Below are positions 46,125 to 54,828 of a DNA stretch of 64,000 nucleotides, one piece after another (positions within the stretch are counted from its first letter, which is position 1; every line of letters starts with the position of its first letter). Source of the stretch: Pyrinomonadaceae bacterium (lineage in GTDB: Bacteria > Acidobacteriota > Blastocatellia > Pyrinomonadales > Pyrinomonadaceae). The notes beneath the pieces are model-generated. The model saw nothing but the letters and a program-made list of their open reading frames with translations, searched no databases and was not told where the DNA came from. The stretch spans positions 1-64,000 of the forward strand of contig JAJQRF010000011.1 in assembly GCA_021228405.1 (NCBI GenBank). Direction: 5' to 3'. Position numbers and translations under genes: made by a program.

Positions 46125-46518
46125 AAATATTACCGCTTCCTACGATAAATTTAACAATTCCGTGATGATTGTGGAAGATGACCGGATCGTGGCAAGACTT
46201 TTGTCGCACACACTTTCACAGCGCGGATTCGATGTTCAGGTTGCCGACAACGGTCGTCAGGCAATCGAAAGTTTAGACCAAATTCGTCCGGCTGATTTGG
46301 TTTTGCTCGACATTATGCTTCCCTATGCTGACGGATTTGAGGTTTTATCGCAAATCCGTGCGCGCAAAGGTTGGGAAAATGTCCCGATCATTATGCTGAC
46401 TTCAAAAACGCAGGAACCGACCGTTGTTCGCGCTTTTGAGAACGGTGCCGATGATTATGTCACCAAACCTTTTCAACTTGGAGAATTAATGGTCAGAATC
46501 AACCGTCTGATGAAATAG
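46117..46518 (+). CDS. Single-domain response regulator (CheY-like)
   Basis: 133 aa, receiver domain only: acidic pocket VEDDRI (~20-25), phosphoacceptor Asp in VLLDIMLPYADGF (~67), Thr/Ser in IIMLTSK and Lys in DYVTKPFQ. No output domain, so it must act through protein contacts. First full gene of the run RR-YaiO-HEAT-GT2 (4-nt gap to the next), suggesting control of polysaccharide synthesis. No histidine kinase nearby. Confidence 0.9.
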   Translation: MTKNITASYDKFNNSVMIVEDDRIVARLLSHTLSQRGFDVQVADNGRQAIESLDQIRPADLVLLDIMLPYADGFEVLSQIRARKGWENVPIIMLTSKTQEPTVVRAFENGADDYVTKPFQLGELMVRINRLMK

Positions 46519-46522
46519 TTTT

Positions 46523-47365
46523 ATGAAGAGAATTTTTTTATTTTCCAATCTTTTTCTGATTTTTCTTTTCGGTGTGCTGACAATTTCCGCGCAAACCGAA
46601 GCACCTTCGACTCAAAGTTCTGAAGCCGAAAAAGCGGCTGACGAACCGAAAGAGGAAGAAGAAAAAAAACCGAAATACGAAGTCCAGTTTCATTTTACGA
46701 ATGAAACCCTGTCGCGCAATCTCGGAACGTGGCGCACGGCTTCGCTTTATGTCGAAAGAAAATTTTCCAATCGCCAGATCGTCTGGGCAAACTTTCGCGC
46801 CAGCGAACGCAATGCGACACGCGATCAGGAATTAGTGGTCGGAACGTATAAACCTTTCAGCCGAAAATGGGCTTTCACGGCGGAAGCAATGGTCAGCCCG
46901 ACGCATCGTTTCGTCGGGAAATATTCGGTGATGGGCGAAATCGAAAAAGGTTTCAAGAACGGTTTCGTCGGACACGGCGGCGTTCGTTTTACCAAATACA
47001 ATACGATCGACGCGACAACGGGTTACGGTCTGGTCGAAAAATACTGGGGCAACAACCGTGCGGCTTACACGCTTTACGTGACGAAAATAACCGATGCCGG
47101 AACTGCACCGACGCATCGTTTTCAATACACGCGATACTACGGCGAACGCGTCAACAGCATCGGTACGGCGTTTTCGTTCGGACGCGAACACGAAAATCTC
47201 GGACCGAATCTCGGAATTCTGCGCAGCCAGACGTGGAGCGTGAGCGTTTCGGCGCGGCATTGGATGACGAAAAATTTGGGAATCGTCGTGGACGGTTGGA
47301 TTCACCGGCAAGGCGATATTTACTATCGAAGGGGATTAAATTTTGGAGTCCGCTATCGTTTCTAA
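46523..47365 (+). CDS. YaiO-family outer membrane beta-barrel protein
   Basis: 280 aa. Signal peptide to ISAQ (~24), a charged Glu/Lys linker, then a beta-barrel ending in the C-terminal aromatic signature GVRYRF. Pattern (NETLSRNLGTWRTASLYVER, YSVMGEIEKGF, YTRYYGERVNS) is that of YaiO. In E. coli yaiO is next to a family 2 glycosyltransferase, as here. Likely an outer-membrane component for an exported polysaccharide. Overlaps the next gene by 23 nt. Confidence 0.8.
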   Translation: MKRIFLFSNLFLIFLFGVLTISAQTEAPSTQSSEAEKAADEPKEEEEKKPKYEVQFHFTNETLSRNLGTWRTASLYVERKFSNRQIVWANFRASERNATRDQELVVGTYKPFSRKWAFTAEAMVSPTHRFVGKYSVMGEIEKGFKNGFVGHGGVRFTKYNTIDATTGYGLVEKYWGNNRAAYTLYVTKITDAGTAPTHRFQYTRYYGERVNSIGTAFSFGREHENLGPNLGILRSQTWSVSVSARHWMTKNLGIVVDGWIHRQGDIYYRRGLNFGVRYRF

Positions 47366-48557
47366 TCCGGTTGTGACAACAGCCTGGTGGGTGGGCGGTT
47401 CGTTTACCCTCCTTGCGCTTTTCTGCATTGCCTTTATGATCTGGCTTCGCAGAAGGAGCGAGTTTGTCAAAGAAAGGAGAGAAGCGGTTACGAAACAATG
47501 GGAAGAAACGCTTTACCAGCTTTCCGCGCTCGAAGAACCTCAAACAAAAACGCTGAAAACCTCGGCAAGACAGAAAAAGATCGAAGAGATCAAAGAAACC
47601 GAAAAGAATAATTTGCTTTTCAAATACGAAGAAAGCGGCAGGTTTGAGATTTCCGTTCCTTTGGAAATGCGCGATCTGCATCACTTTCTGCATCTCTGGA
47701 ATTACGTTCACGAATCCCTGCGCGGACCGTCGAAAACCTACCTTAATCTGCTCGCCGATAATCTCAACGTCACCGAAAAAACTTACAAACTGCTGAGAAG
47801 CCCTTTTCCGCGTAATCAGCTTTTAGCGATTAACACTTACGGAAATCTCGGCGACAAATCCGCCTATGAAAAGGTTGAACCGTTCATTCATAAACGCGAT
47901 CCGATCATTTCATTCTGGGCTTGGCGCGCGCTCTTTCGGATCGATTTTGAGGAATCACTGAACAAACATCTGGCACTGATCGCCGTCCGCGAAGATTGGT
48001 CGCCGGTTTACATCGCAAAAGTTATCAAGGAAGGCGATCCCGACGAGATTTCCTTGCCGCTCGTCAAGCTCATCGAGAAAAAATACGAGGAAGGCATCAA
48101 CGAACGCACTCTTTCGCGACTTCTTTCGTATCTTTCGATGGCACATTCGATGGATTACTCGCTTCTCATCGATCGCATTCTCACGGAAAGCAAACAGACC
48201 GAGGTAATTATCGCCTGTTTGCGGCTCGTCAATTCGGATTATTTACTGCCTCGCGTCCGTGAATTGATGAAATCCGAACGTTGGGAGATCAGAATGCAGG
48301 TTGCGCTGACGCTCGGACGTTTGGGACACGCCGAAGACATCGATCTATTAATTCACGCCCTCAATGATCTTGATTGGTGGGTTCGCTACCGAGCGGCTTG
48401 TTCGCTCGTCACAATGCCCGGTATGACCGAGGAAAAAATTGCCGAATTAGCGGAAACGCTGCCGAATCAATTCGCACGCGACATTTTGCAGCAGGTTTTG
48501 TCCGAGATTCGCCTCTTATGCTTTATCCAGCCGTCGTCTTCATTCTTGTCCAAATAG
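47343..48557 (+). CDS. Membrane-anchored HEAT-repeat protein
   Basis: 404 aa; an N-terminal transmembrane helix (~15-37, TLLALFCIAFMIWL), a charged coiled-coil segment, then HEAT/armadillo-like repeats (NQLLAINTYGNLGDKSAYEK; IRMQVALTLGRLGHAEDIDL; WWVRYRAACSLVTMPGM). A scaffold, probably between the transferase and the outer membrane partner. Overlaps YaiO and the GT2 gene, so tightly co-translated. The apparent start codon is not ATG-strong; a start slightly downstream is possible. Confidence 0.75.
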   Translation: MESAIVSNPVVTTAWWVGGSFTLLALFCIAFMIWLRRRSEFVKERREAVTKQWEETLYQLSALEEPQTKTLKTSARQKKIEEIKETEKNNLLFKYEESGRFEISVPLEMRDLHHFLHLWNYVHESLRGPSKTYLNLLADNLNVTEKTYKLLRSPFPRNQLLAINTYGNLGDKSAYEKVEPFIHKRDPIISFWAWRALFRIDFEESLNKHLALIAVREDWSPVYIAKVIKEGDPDEISLPLVKLIEKKYEEGINERTLSRLLSYLSMAHSMDYSLLIDRILTESKQTEVIIACLRLVNSDYLLPRVRELMKSERWEIRMQVALTLGRLGHAEDIDLLIHALNDLDWWVRYRAACSLVTMPGMTEEKIAELAETLPNQFARDILQQVLSEIRLLCFIQPSSSFLSK

Positions 48558-50038
48558 TCCAATGGTTCTTTCTTGGCTATTTTATTGCGCTGAACGGAAT
48601 TTATCTGGTTTTGACCCTGATTTCGCTCGGCGTATTGCCGCGTTTTATTCAAAAACAGGTCATTCACGAGTTTCCGCAATCGCAGACGGGCTTTGAACCG
48701 CCGATCACATTAATTGTTACTGCCTACAACGAAGAAGCCGTCATCATTCCGACCGTCCACGCGCTTCTCCAGCTCGATTATCACGAATACGAAATCCTGA
48801 TCGTCAACGACGGCTCGAAAGACCGCACTTTAGAAATTCTCGACGAACATTTTCAGCTCGAACAAATCCCGATCGCCTTTCGTCAACGCGTCAAACATCA
48901 ACCCGTCAAAGCCGTCTATCAATCGAAAACGCTTCACAATCTGCGCGTGATCGACAAGGAAAACGGCGGCAGTAAAGCCGACGCGTCGAACGCCGGAATC
49001 AACGGTGCGCGTTACGGACTTTTTATGCCGCTCGATGCCGACACGATTCTCGAACGCGATTGTTTGAAACTGATGGTTCAGCCATATCTGATGAATCCCG
49101 ACACGGTCGGAGTCGGCGGCAATGTCAGGATTCTGAACGGTTGTCAGGTCGAAGGCGGAAGTCTGACAAAGATCGGTCTGCCGAAAAATTGGCTTGCTTT
49201 GTTTCAGGTTTTGGAATATACACGCGCATTTTTGAGCGGTCGCGTCGGTTGGAATTTCCTGAATTCTCTGCCTTTGATCTCGGGCGCGTTCGGATTATTC
49301 AAAAAGGAAGCCGTGATCGAAGTCGGCGGTTATTCGCACAAATCTCTCGGCGAAGATATGGATTTGGTGTTACGAATTCATCGTCATTTTCGCCTCAATA
49401 GAAAGCCTTATCGCCTCGATTTCGTCGTCGATCCCGTGTGCTGGACGGAAGCACCCGAAACCTTCGGCGTTTTGAAGAAACAACGCGTGCGATGGCAACG
49501 CGGTTTGTTCGATTGTCTGTGGGAAAACCGTAAACTTTTATTTCATCCGCGCAGTGGCGGAGTCGGTTGGGGTTCGTTCCCTTTTCTTTTGTTTCTGGAA
49601 GGAATCAGCCCGCTCTTCGAGGTTGCGGGACACGTTTTCTTTATCGTCTGCTGGTATCTCAGTTTAATAAATGCCGAGGGCGCGCTTGCATTTCTCGCGT
49701 TGTCTTTCGGAACGGGTTTTCTGCTTTCGATCTCTTCTATTCTACTCGAAGAAATTACCTTTCAAACTTACCCGCGCAAAAAGGATTTGCTGATCTTGAT
49801 CTTCGCCGCCTTTGTCGAAAACTTCGGTTATCGGCAATTAATGTCCTTATGGCGGCTCGAAGGCACGATCAAATGGGTTTTGCGAACGAAATCGAGTTGG
49901 GGCGCGATGACGAGAAACGCATCGTGGGCGGCACCCGCCGCACCGACCGAAAAGGCAAAGGAAACGGCAATTGCCGCATTAAAACCGGCTGAAACCGAAA
50001 CCGAAAAAGCAAAGGCGACCGAAACCGAAATCGTCTAA
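48518..50038 (+). CDS. Membrane family 2 glycosyltransferase
   Basis: 506 aa from ATG 48518; a longer frame from 48374 only overlaps the HEAT gene. Two N-terminal TM helices, the GT-A domain with TLIVTAYNEEAVI, LIVNDGSKDRT, PLDADTIL (DxD), GEDMDLVLR and QRVRWQRGL (Q/RxxRW), then TM helices. This is the processive cellulose/PNAG synthase-like layout. The C-terminus is a low-complexity Ala/Glu/Thr/Lys tail. Works with the YaiO barrel and HEAT protein, likely making an exopolysaccharide. Confidence 0.88.
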   Translation: MLYPAVVFILVQIVQWFFLGYFIALNGIYLVLTLISLGVLPRFIQKQVIHEFPQSQTGFEPPITLIVTAYNEEAVIIPTVHALLQLDYHEYEILIVNDGSKDRTLEILDEHFQLEQIPIAFRQRVKHQPVKAVYQSKTLHNLRVIDKENGGSKADASNAGINGARYGLFMPLDADTILERDCLKLMVQPYLMNPDTVGVGGNVRILNGCQVEGGSLTKIGLPKNWLALFQVLEYTRAFLSGRVGWNFLNSLPLISGAFGLFKKEAVIEVGGYSHKSLGEDMDLVLRIHRHFRLNRKPYRLDFVVDPVCWTEAPETFGVLKKQRVRWQRGLFDCLWENRKLLFHPRSGGVGWGSFPFLLFLEGISPLFEVAGHVFFIVCWYLSLINAEGALAFLALSFGTGFLLSISSILLEEITFQTYPRKKDLLILIFAAFVENFGYRQLMSLWRLEGTIKWVLRTKSSWGAMTRNASWAAPAAPTEKAKETAIAALKPAETETEKAKATETEIV

Positions 50039-50069
50039 AATCGCTTTTGTCCTTTAAATTTATTATTTC

Positions 50070-50104
50070 TACTCTCTACTCGCTACTCTCTACTCTCTAC
50101 TCTT
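50070..50104. repeat. TACTCTC heptamer tract
   Basis: Five 7-bp units (TACTCTC, TACTCGC, TACTCTC, TACTCTC, TACTCTT) in the 70-bp gap between convergent genes. Same unit length as the other short repeats in the window. Confidence 0.85.
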
Positions 50105-50109
50105 AAATC

Positions 50110-50379
50110 TTACCCTTCCGCTTCCCGGTTGATCGCCGCTTCGCCGCCGATTTTGCCGGCGACACGCGCTAAAACTAAGATGACGATCACGCCGATCAAG
50201 GTTGCGATGATCGCATAAGTATATTTTGCCGACAAACTGTCGTCTTCGCCGAGCAATTGCTTCATTGTTTCCTTGATTGCGTCGTTCCAGGCGAGCGCGG
50301 CGACGAGTCCGAGCGCGGCAGAAGCAAGCGCGATCATCGATTGCAAGATCATCTTCGTAGTTTCCACTGATTTAGTCAT
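50110..50379 (-). CDS. DUF5654-like small membrane protein
   Basis: 89 aa from ATG 50379, chosen because CAGGAGAA lies 7 nt upstream (a frame starting at 50430 has none). Two TM helices (MIALASAALGLVAALAW, YAIIATLIGVIVILVLARVA) separated by a loop with the conserved AWNDAIKETMKQL. Function unknown; the family is widespread in bacteria and archaea. Divergent from uvrC. Confidence 0.75.
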   Translation of the reverse strand: MTKSVETTKMILQSMIALASAALGLVAALAWNDAIKETMKQLLGEDDSLSAKYTYAIIATLIGVIVILVLARVAGKIGGEAAINREAEG

Positions 50380-50492
50380 AAATTTTCTCCTGTTTTCTGA
50401 TTTTTCGGGCATAACATCAAACATTTTCAATAACTTTCTTCCAAAGTCAAATTAGCTTTCGTTTTGCATCGTCATTTCGTAAACTAAAATAA

Positions 50493-52328
50493 ATGACTTT
50501 GGAAGAAAAATTAAAGGCTCTGCCGACGGATGCGGGCGTATACATTCACAAAAACGTTGACGGGAAGATTTTATACGTCGGAAAGGCGAAAAATTTAAAG
50601 AACCGCGTGCGTTCTTACTTTCAAAACTCGCGCAATCACGATGCCAAGACGCGCGAACTCGTCAAACGCATCGCCGATTTCGAGTTCATCGTCGTCGATA
50701 ACGAAGTCGAAGCGTTAGTTTTGGAATCTAACTTAATCAAACTCCACAAACCGCGCTACAACATTCAGTTAAAGGACGACAAACAATATCCGCACATCAA
50801 AGTTACGAAGGAAGAATTCCCGAAAGCCGTCATCACGCGCCGCATTACGAAAGACGGCGCGAGTTATTACGGTCCGTTTCTTCCGGCGAACCTTGCGCGT
50901 AAAACATTGGACGTTATCAACCGCACATTTCAGCTTCGCACCTGCGACATCGAGATTACGGGAAAATTGCCGCGTCCGTGCCTGGAATATCACCTGAAAC
51001 GATGCCTCGCACCGTGCGTCAAGGAATTATGTAAAAAGGACGAATACAACGAAGCCGTGCGCGACGTAAAATTACTGCTCGAAGGCAAAAACAAAGAGCT
51101 TGCCGACCAGTTAGAAGCGCGTATGTGGCAATTCGCCGAGAAACAAAACTACGAATTAGCCGCCAAATTCCGGGATTTACGCGGAACCGTTCTCGCATTA
51201 GCCGAACAGCAGAAGATGGCAAGCACGCCCGACCGCGACGTTGACATCATCGCCTATTACAGGGAGAAACAACGGCTCGCATTACAGCTTTTCACGATGC
51301 GCGAAGGCAAGATCGTCGGGCGCAGAGAGTTTTTCTGGGAAGATTTGGACGCTGAAGATTTCAACGCCAACGAGTTTTTGGGAGAAGTTCTCGCGCAATA
51401 TTATTCGACCGACTACGTGCCGCTCGAAATTCACGTTTCGCAGGACTTCGACGACCGCGAGGTTTTGGAAAAAGCCCTCAGCGAACGGCGCGGACGCAAA
51501 GTAAAGATTCTCGACCCGAAACGCGGGCAAAAAGCCGAACTCATCCGCCTTGTCGAAAACAATGCGAAGATCGCTTTTGAACAACGCTTCCGCGTGATGA
51601 AGGCTGACGTGAAGGTAATCCTCGAAGAATTGCAGGAAATCCTCGAATTGCCCCAACTCCCCGAACGCATCGAATCGTTCGACATCTCGAACATTCAGGG
51701 CGCAGAGAACGTCGCCGGAATCGTCGTCTTTGAAAACGGAAAACCTGCCCGCGCCGAGTATCGCAGACTCATCATCAAGACCGTCGAAGGCGCAAACGAT
51801 TTCGCCTCTATGAACGAAGCCGTTTTCAGACGCTACAAACGCTTATTAAATGAAGAGAAACCCTTGCCGAATCTCATCTTCATCGACGGCGGAAAGGGTC
51901 AGATCGCCGCCGCCGCCGCCGCGATGCAGAGTTTAGACCTCGAAATGATTCCCATCGTCGGTCTCGTCAAACCGCCTAAACATCACAACCAGATTTCTCA
52001 CTTGTTGCGCTTCAACAACGAACACAACCCCGTCAAATTTGAAGCGGGCTTGCCCGTCTTTCGCCTCGTCCAGCAGATCAGGGACGAAACCCACAAAACC
52101 GCCGTCGAGTATCACCGCAAAAGACGCGAAATGCGCGATTTCACAAGCGAACTCACGGCAATCGAAGGTGTCGGCGAAAAACGCAAAATGAAGCTCTTGC
52201 GAAACTTAGGCTCGATCGAAAAGATCGCTCAAGCCAGCATTCAGGAATTGATCCCCTTCGTCGGCATCAAAACCGCCCGATTGATTCACGAACACTTTGA
52301 ACGCCAACGCAAACTGGCGAAACGTTAA
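50493..52328 (+). CDS. uvrC: Excinuclease ABC subunit C
   Basis: 611 aa. N-terminal GIY-YIG nuclease (GVYIHKNVDGKILYVGKAKN), UvrB-binding UVR segment (~200), the RNase H-like C-terminal nuclease (ESFDISNIQGAENVAGIVVF, LIFIDGGKGQIAAA with catalytic Asp, HKTAVEYHRKRR), and terminal helix-hairpin-helix repeats (AIEGVGEKRKMKLLRNLGSI). Makes the 3' and 5' cuts in nucleotide excision repair. Complete and standard. Confidence 0.95.
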   Translation: MTLEEKLKALPTDAGVYIHKNVDGKILYVGKAKNLKNRVRSYFQNSRNHDAKTRELVKRIADFEFIVVDNEVEALVLESNLIKLHKPRYNIQLKDDKQYPHIKVTKEEFPKAVITRRITKDGASYYGPFLPANLARKTLDVINRTFQLRTCDIEITGKLPRPCLEYHLKRCLAPCVKELCKKDEYNEAVRDVKLLLEGKNKELADQLEARMWQFAEKQNYELAAKFRDLRGTVLALAEQQKMASTPDRDVDIIAYYREKQRLALQLFTMREGKIVGRREFFWEDLDAEDFNANEFLGEVLAQYYSTDYVPLEIHVSQDFDDREVLEKALSERRGRKVKILDPKRGQKAELIRLVENNAKIAFEQRFRVMKADVKVILEELQEILELPQLPERIESFDISNIQGAENVAGIVVFENGKPARAEYRRLIIKTVEGANDFASMNEAVFRRYKRLLNEEKPLPNLIFIDGGKGQIAAAAAAMQSLDLEMIPIVGLVKPPKHHNQISHLLRFNNEHNPVKFEAGLPVFRLVQQIRDETHKTAVEYHRKRREMRDFTSELTAIEGVGEKRKMKLLRNLGSIEKIAQASIQELIPFVGIKTARLIHEHFERQRKLAKR

Positions 52329-52358
52329 TCGGATCGAAGGAAGTTTTTGACGGACGGG

Positions 52359-53039
52359 CTAATCGCGGATAGCCCATCTGTCTTTGATGATATTTTCTTG
52401 CAGGTTATTTTTAACGATCGTTATCTGTTCTTTGGTGGGATACATACTTCTCGATTCTTTCGTGTTGAAAAGCAGGTCTTTGATGATATATTTTCTGATT
52501 TCGTTCAATTCGGTTTTCTCTTTTTCGGAATCGGTTTTCTCGATCAGTTCGCCCAGTAATGAAATGATCGATCTGTCTTTGAATTCAGGGTATTGAATCG
52601 ATAAAAATTCATTTTGTCTGCCGTTTTTAAATACTATCCACGTATCATAAATTCCTGTTTGAATGAATGTTTGCATTAAACGGGAATTTCCGAATTCAAA
52701 TCCGCCCGAAGCGTCGGTTGCTTGGTCGTTTTGGCTTTTCATATCTTCCAAACTTCTCAGTAAACTATCGAATTGAAAAAATCGTGATTCCAATTCCGAA
52801 TTGATCTTTTGCACACTCGCCTCTTTTTCCTTTATTTTCTGATTTCTGTCCGTAAAGTAATTGTAGGTAAATGTCACTGCTCCGACCAGTAGCGAAGTTA
52901 AAATCCAGCTTCCCAGAGATGTGTTAAAAAAATCCAATGTTTTTCTCAATGCCGATTTCGGCGGGGTCAGAGATTTTTTTATTTCTTCTCTAAAAAACTC
53001 CTCATTTTTTATGCGAATCTTATCTTTGGCTGATAACAT
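52359..53039 (-). CDS. Single-pass membrane protein with coiled coil, unknown family
   Basis: 226 aa. A charged N-terminal ~45 residues, a TM helix (~47-65, SWILTSLLVGAVTFTYNYF), then a coiled coil (QKIKEKEASVQKINSELESR). The C-terminal half is soluble and charged. I do not recognise a family. Convergent with uvrC, with a 30-nt gap. Confidence 0.5.
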   Translation of the reverse strand: MLSAKDKIRIKNEEFFREEIKKSLTPPKSALRKTLDFFNTSLGSWILTSLLVGAVTFTYNYFTDRNQKIKEKEASVQKINSELESRFFQFDSLLRSLEDMKSQNDQATDASGGFEFGNSRLMQTFIQTGIYDTWIVFKNGRQNEFLSIQYPEFKDRSIISLLGELIEKTDSEKEKTELNEIRKYIIKDLLFNTKESRSMYPTKEQITIVKNNLQENIIKDRWAIRD

Positions 53040-53476
53040 TTTATCTCTCCGTGTTTAGTGAATAAAGAAATCATAATTTTGAATCATAAACGAATCCTTT
53101 CGCGGAATTCAAAAATTTACATATTTTTTATACTCATAAAACCGCGAAAATTCTCATAAGATTAGCCGCTAAACTCCGCTCATTGCTTTTCATCCGTCCT
53201 TTAATAATATTTTTTCTATAAAAATGTCTGTTTTTTCCCGATTTTGCCGCGTTATTTAAATAGAAAGAGAAATATTAATTATTCGTTCAAAAGATGTCTT
53301 GATTTTATTTTTAATTAATGTTACGCTGTTAGACAAATTCTTAAGCGGTAAACAATTTTGAGCAAGGTCGCACATATTTTAGTGTCATTTTGTTTGAGTT
53401 TTGTTTATTACAATTGAATCTACGTTCTTTGACATCAAAGATTTAGCTTTTAACAACCAATCAACAGACACTTGCA

Positions 53477-53690
53477 GTTAAACTTTAGTCAGTTAATGCG
53501 AAACAATACTCTTTTCGAGTTAAACAATAAGAAATTCGGGTAAAACATTGAATAATCCGAGTCAAGCAATGCTTATTTAGAGTCAAACATTGAATAATTC
53601 GCATTAAACATTAACCATCAAGACTCAAGCAACAAGCATTTCTGTTAAAGCAATGCTCTCTTCCACTTGAGCAATAGACGTTTTCTTTTT
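53477..53690. repeat. Minisatellite B, ~10 units of 21 bp
   Basis: Consecutive 21-bp units beginning 53477, 53498, 53519, 53540, 53561 and so on, with a core G[TC][TC]AAACATTGAATAATTCG-like pattern (consensus GTnAAnCAnT then an A/T-rich half). The units are diverged but keep their length. Different in sequence from minisatellites A and C. It lies in an 838-bp gap (53040-53878) that otherwise holds no gene. Confidence 0.75.
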
Positions 53691-53878
53691 GGAAACGGAC
53701 GATTCACGTCAAACATCAGTCATTAATACACGACCAGTAATTGTTAAAAACAAAACAATAGATATTATCTCCAAAGATTTGTTGTTTTCGATCTCTGCCA
53801 TGACCGAAAATAAACGTTCTTTGCATATTTCAAGGCGGGTTTTACCACAAAAATCACGAATAGAGAGGTATCAAGGCA

Positions 53879-54778
53879 ATGAATGCGATCCAGGAAGCTA
53901 AACTTACGATGTTTCGGACAATTGAAAAACTTTGCGACGATTTCCCTGCAATTATCGCGCTGATTCTCGCTTTAGTAACGGCAGTTGCCGAACTGAAAGC
54001 TCATATCGCCGAAATTCTCAGCCTCGATCAAGCGATCGGCACTGATTTAAAAGGCATCACCCGCGATAAAAGCATTCTGAAAAAAGAACTTGCTAAACTG
54101 GCTTCGATCATTGCCGGTGCGATCTACGCCTACGCGACCGTCATCAGAAACAACACGCTCGCACAAGAAGTAAATACCAATAACACCAAACTTTTAAGAA
54201 CCAGCGACGATTCGCTCGCCCCGCGCTGTCAGGCAATCCATGACAAAGCGCAGACCTTACGTGCGGAACTTGCCGATTACAACGTAAATTCACAAACATT
54301 GACCGAGCTCCAAACGGCAATAGACAATTATCAAGCAGCAACTCCGAAACAAAGAACCGCCGTCACCGACCGCAAAGTTCAAAACAAACAACTAGCCACC
54401 GTATTCAAAAAAATCGACGAACTATTAACCAGACGAATGGATAAACTGGTCGCCACCCTCAGTTCCACTCATCCCGAATTTGTCGCAAAATACGAATCCG
54501 ACCGCCAAATCCTCGACTCGCGCACCACCGCCACCCAACTAAAAGGAACCGTCAAAGACACCGCCGGAACCCCGATAAAAAACGCAACCATAACCGTCGT
54601 CGAACTAAACCTAACCACCAAATCCGACGCACAAGGAAAATATTCCTTCAAACCGATCCTCAACGGCAAATACACGATCAAAACAACTGCGGCGGGATTT
54701 AATGATGTCGAAATCGAATATGTCGAGATAAAGGTAGGTGAGATCAAGAATTCTAATATGAAAATGACTAATAAATAA
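53879..54778 (+). CDS. Protein with C-terminal carboxypeptidase-regulatory-like domain
   Basis: 299 aa. Residues ~1-215 are mostly helical (coiled-coil-like, with a hydrophobic stretch DFPAIIALILALVTAVAELK at ~21-40) without a recognised family. The C-terminal ~80 residues form a CarboxypepD_reg-like beta-sandwich (LKGTVKDTAGTPIKNATITV, GKYSFKPILNGKYTIKTTAA). Such domains occur in surface or secreted proteins, but no classical signal peptide is visible. Role unknown. Confidence 0.6.
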   Translation: MNAIQEAKLTMFRTIEKLCDDFPAIIALILALVTAVAELKAHIAEILSLDQAIGTDLKGITRDKSILKKELAKLASIIAGAIYAYATVIRNNTLAQEVNTNNTKLLRTSDDSLAPRCQAIHDKAQTLRAELADYNVNSQTLTELQTAIDNYQAATPKQRTAVTDRKVQNKQLATVFKKIDELLTRRMDKLVATLSSTHPEFVAKYESDRQILDSRTTATQLKGTVKDTAGTPIKNATITVVELNLTTKSDAQGKYSFKPILNGKYTIKTTAAGFNDVEIEYVEIKVGEIKNSNMKMTNK

Positions 54779-54828
54779 TCTAAAAATATTTTCAAAGGTC
54801 ATTAAATCACTAACAATTATGGAGTTTT

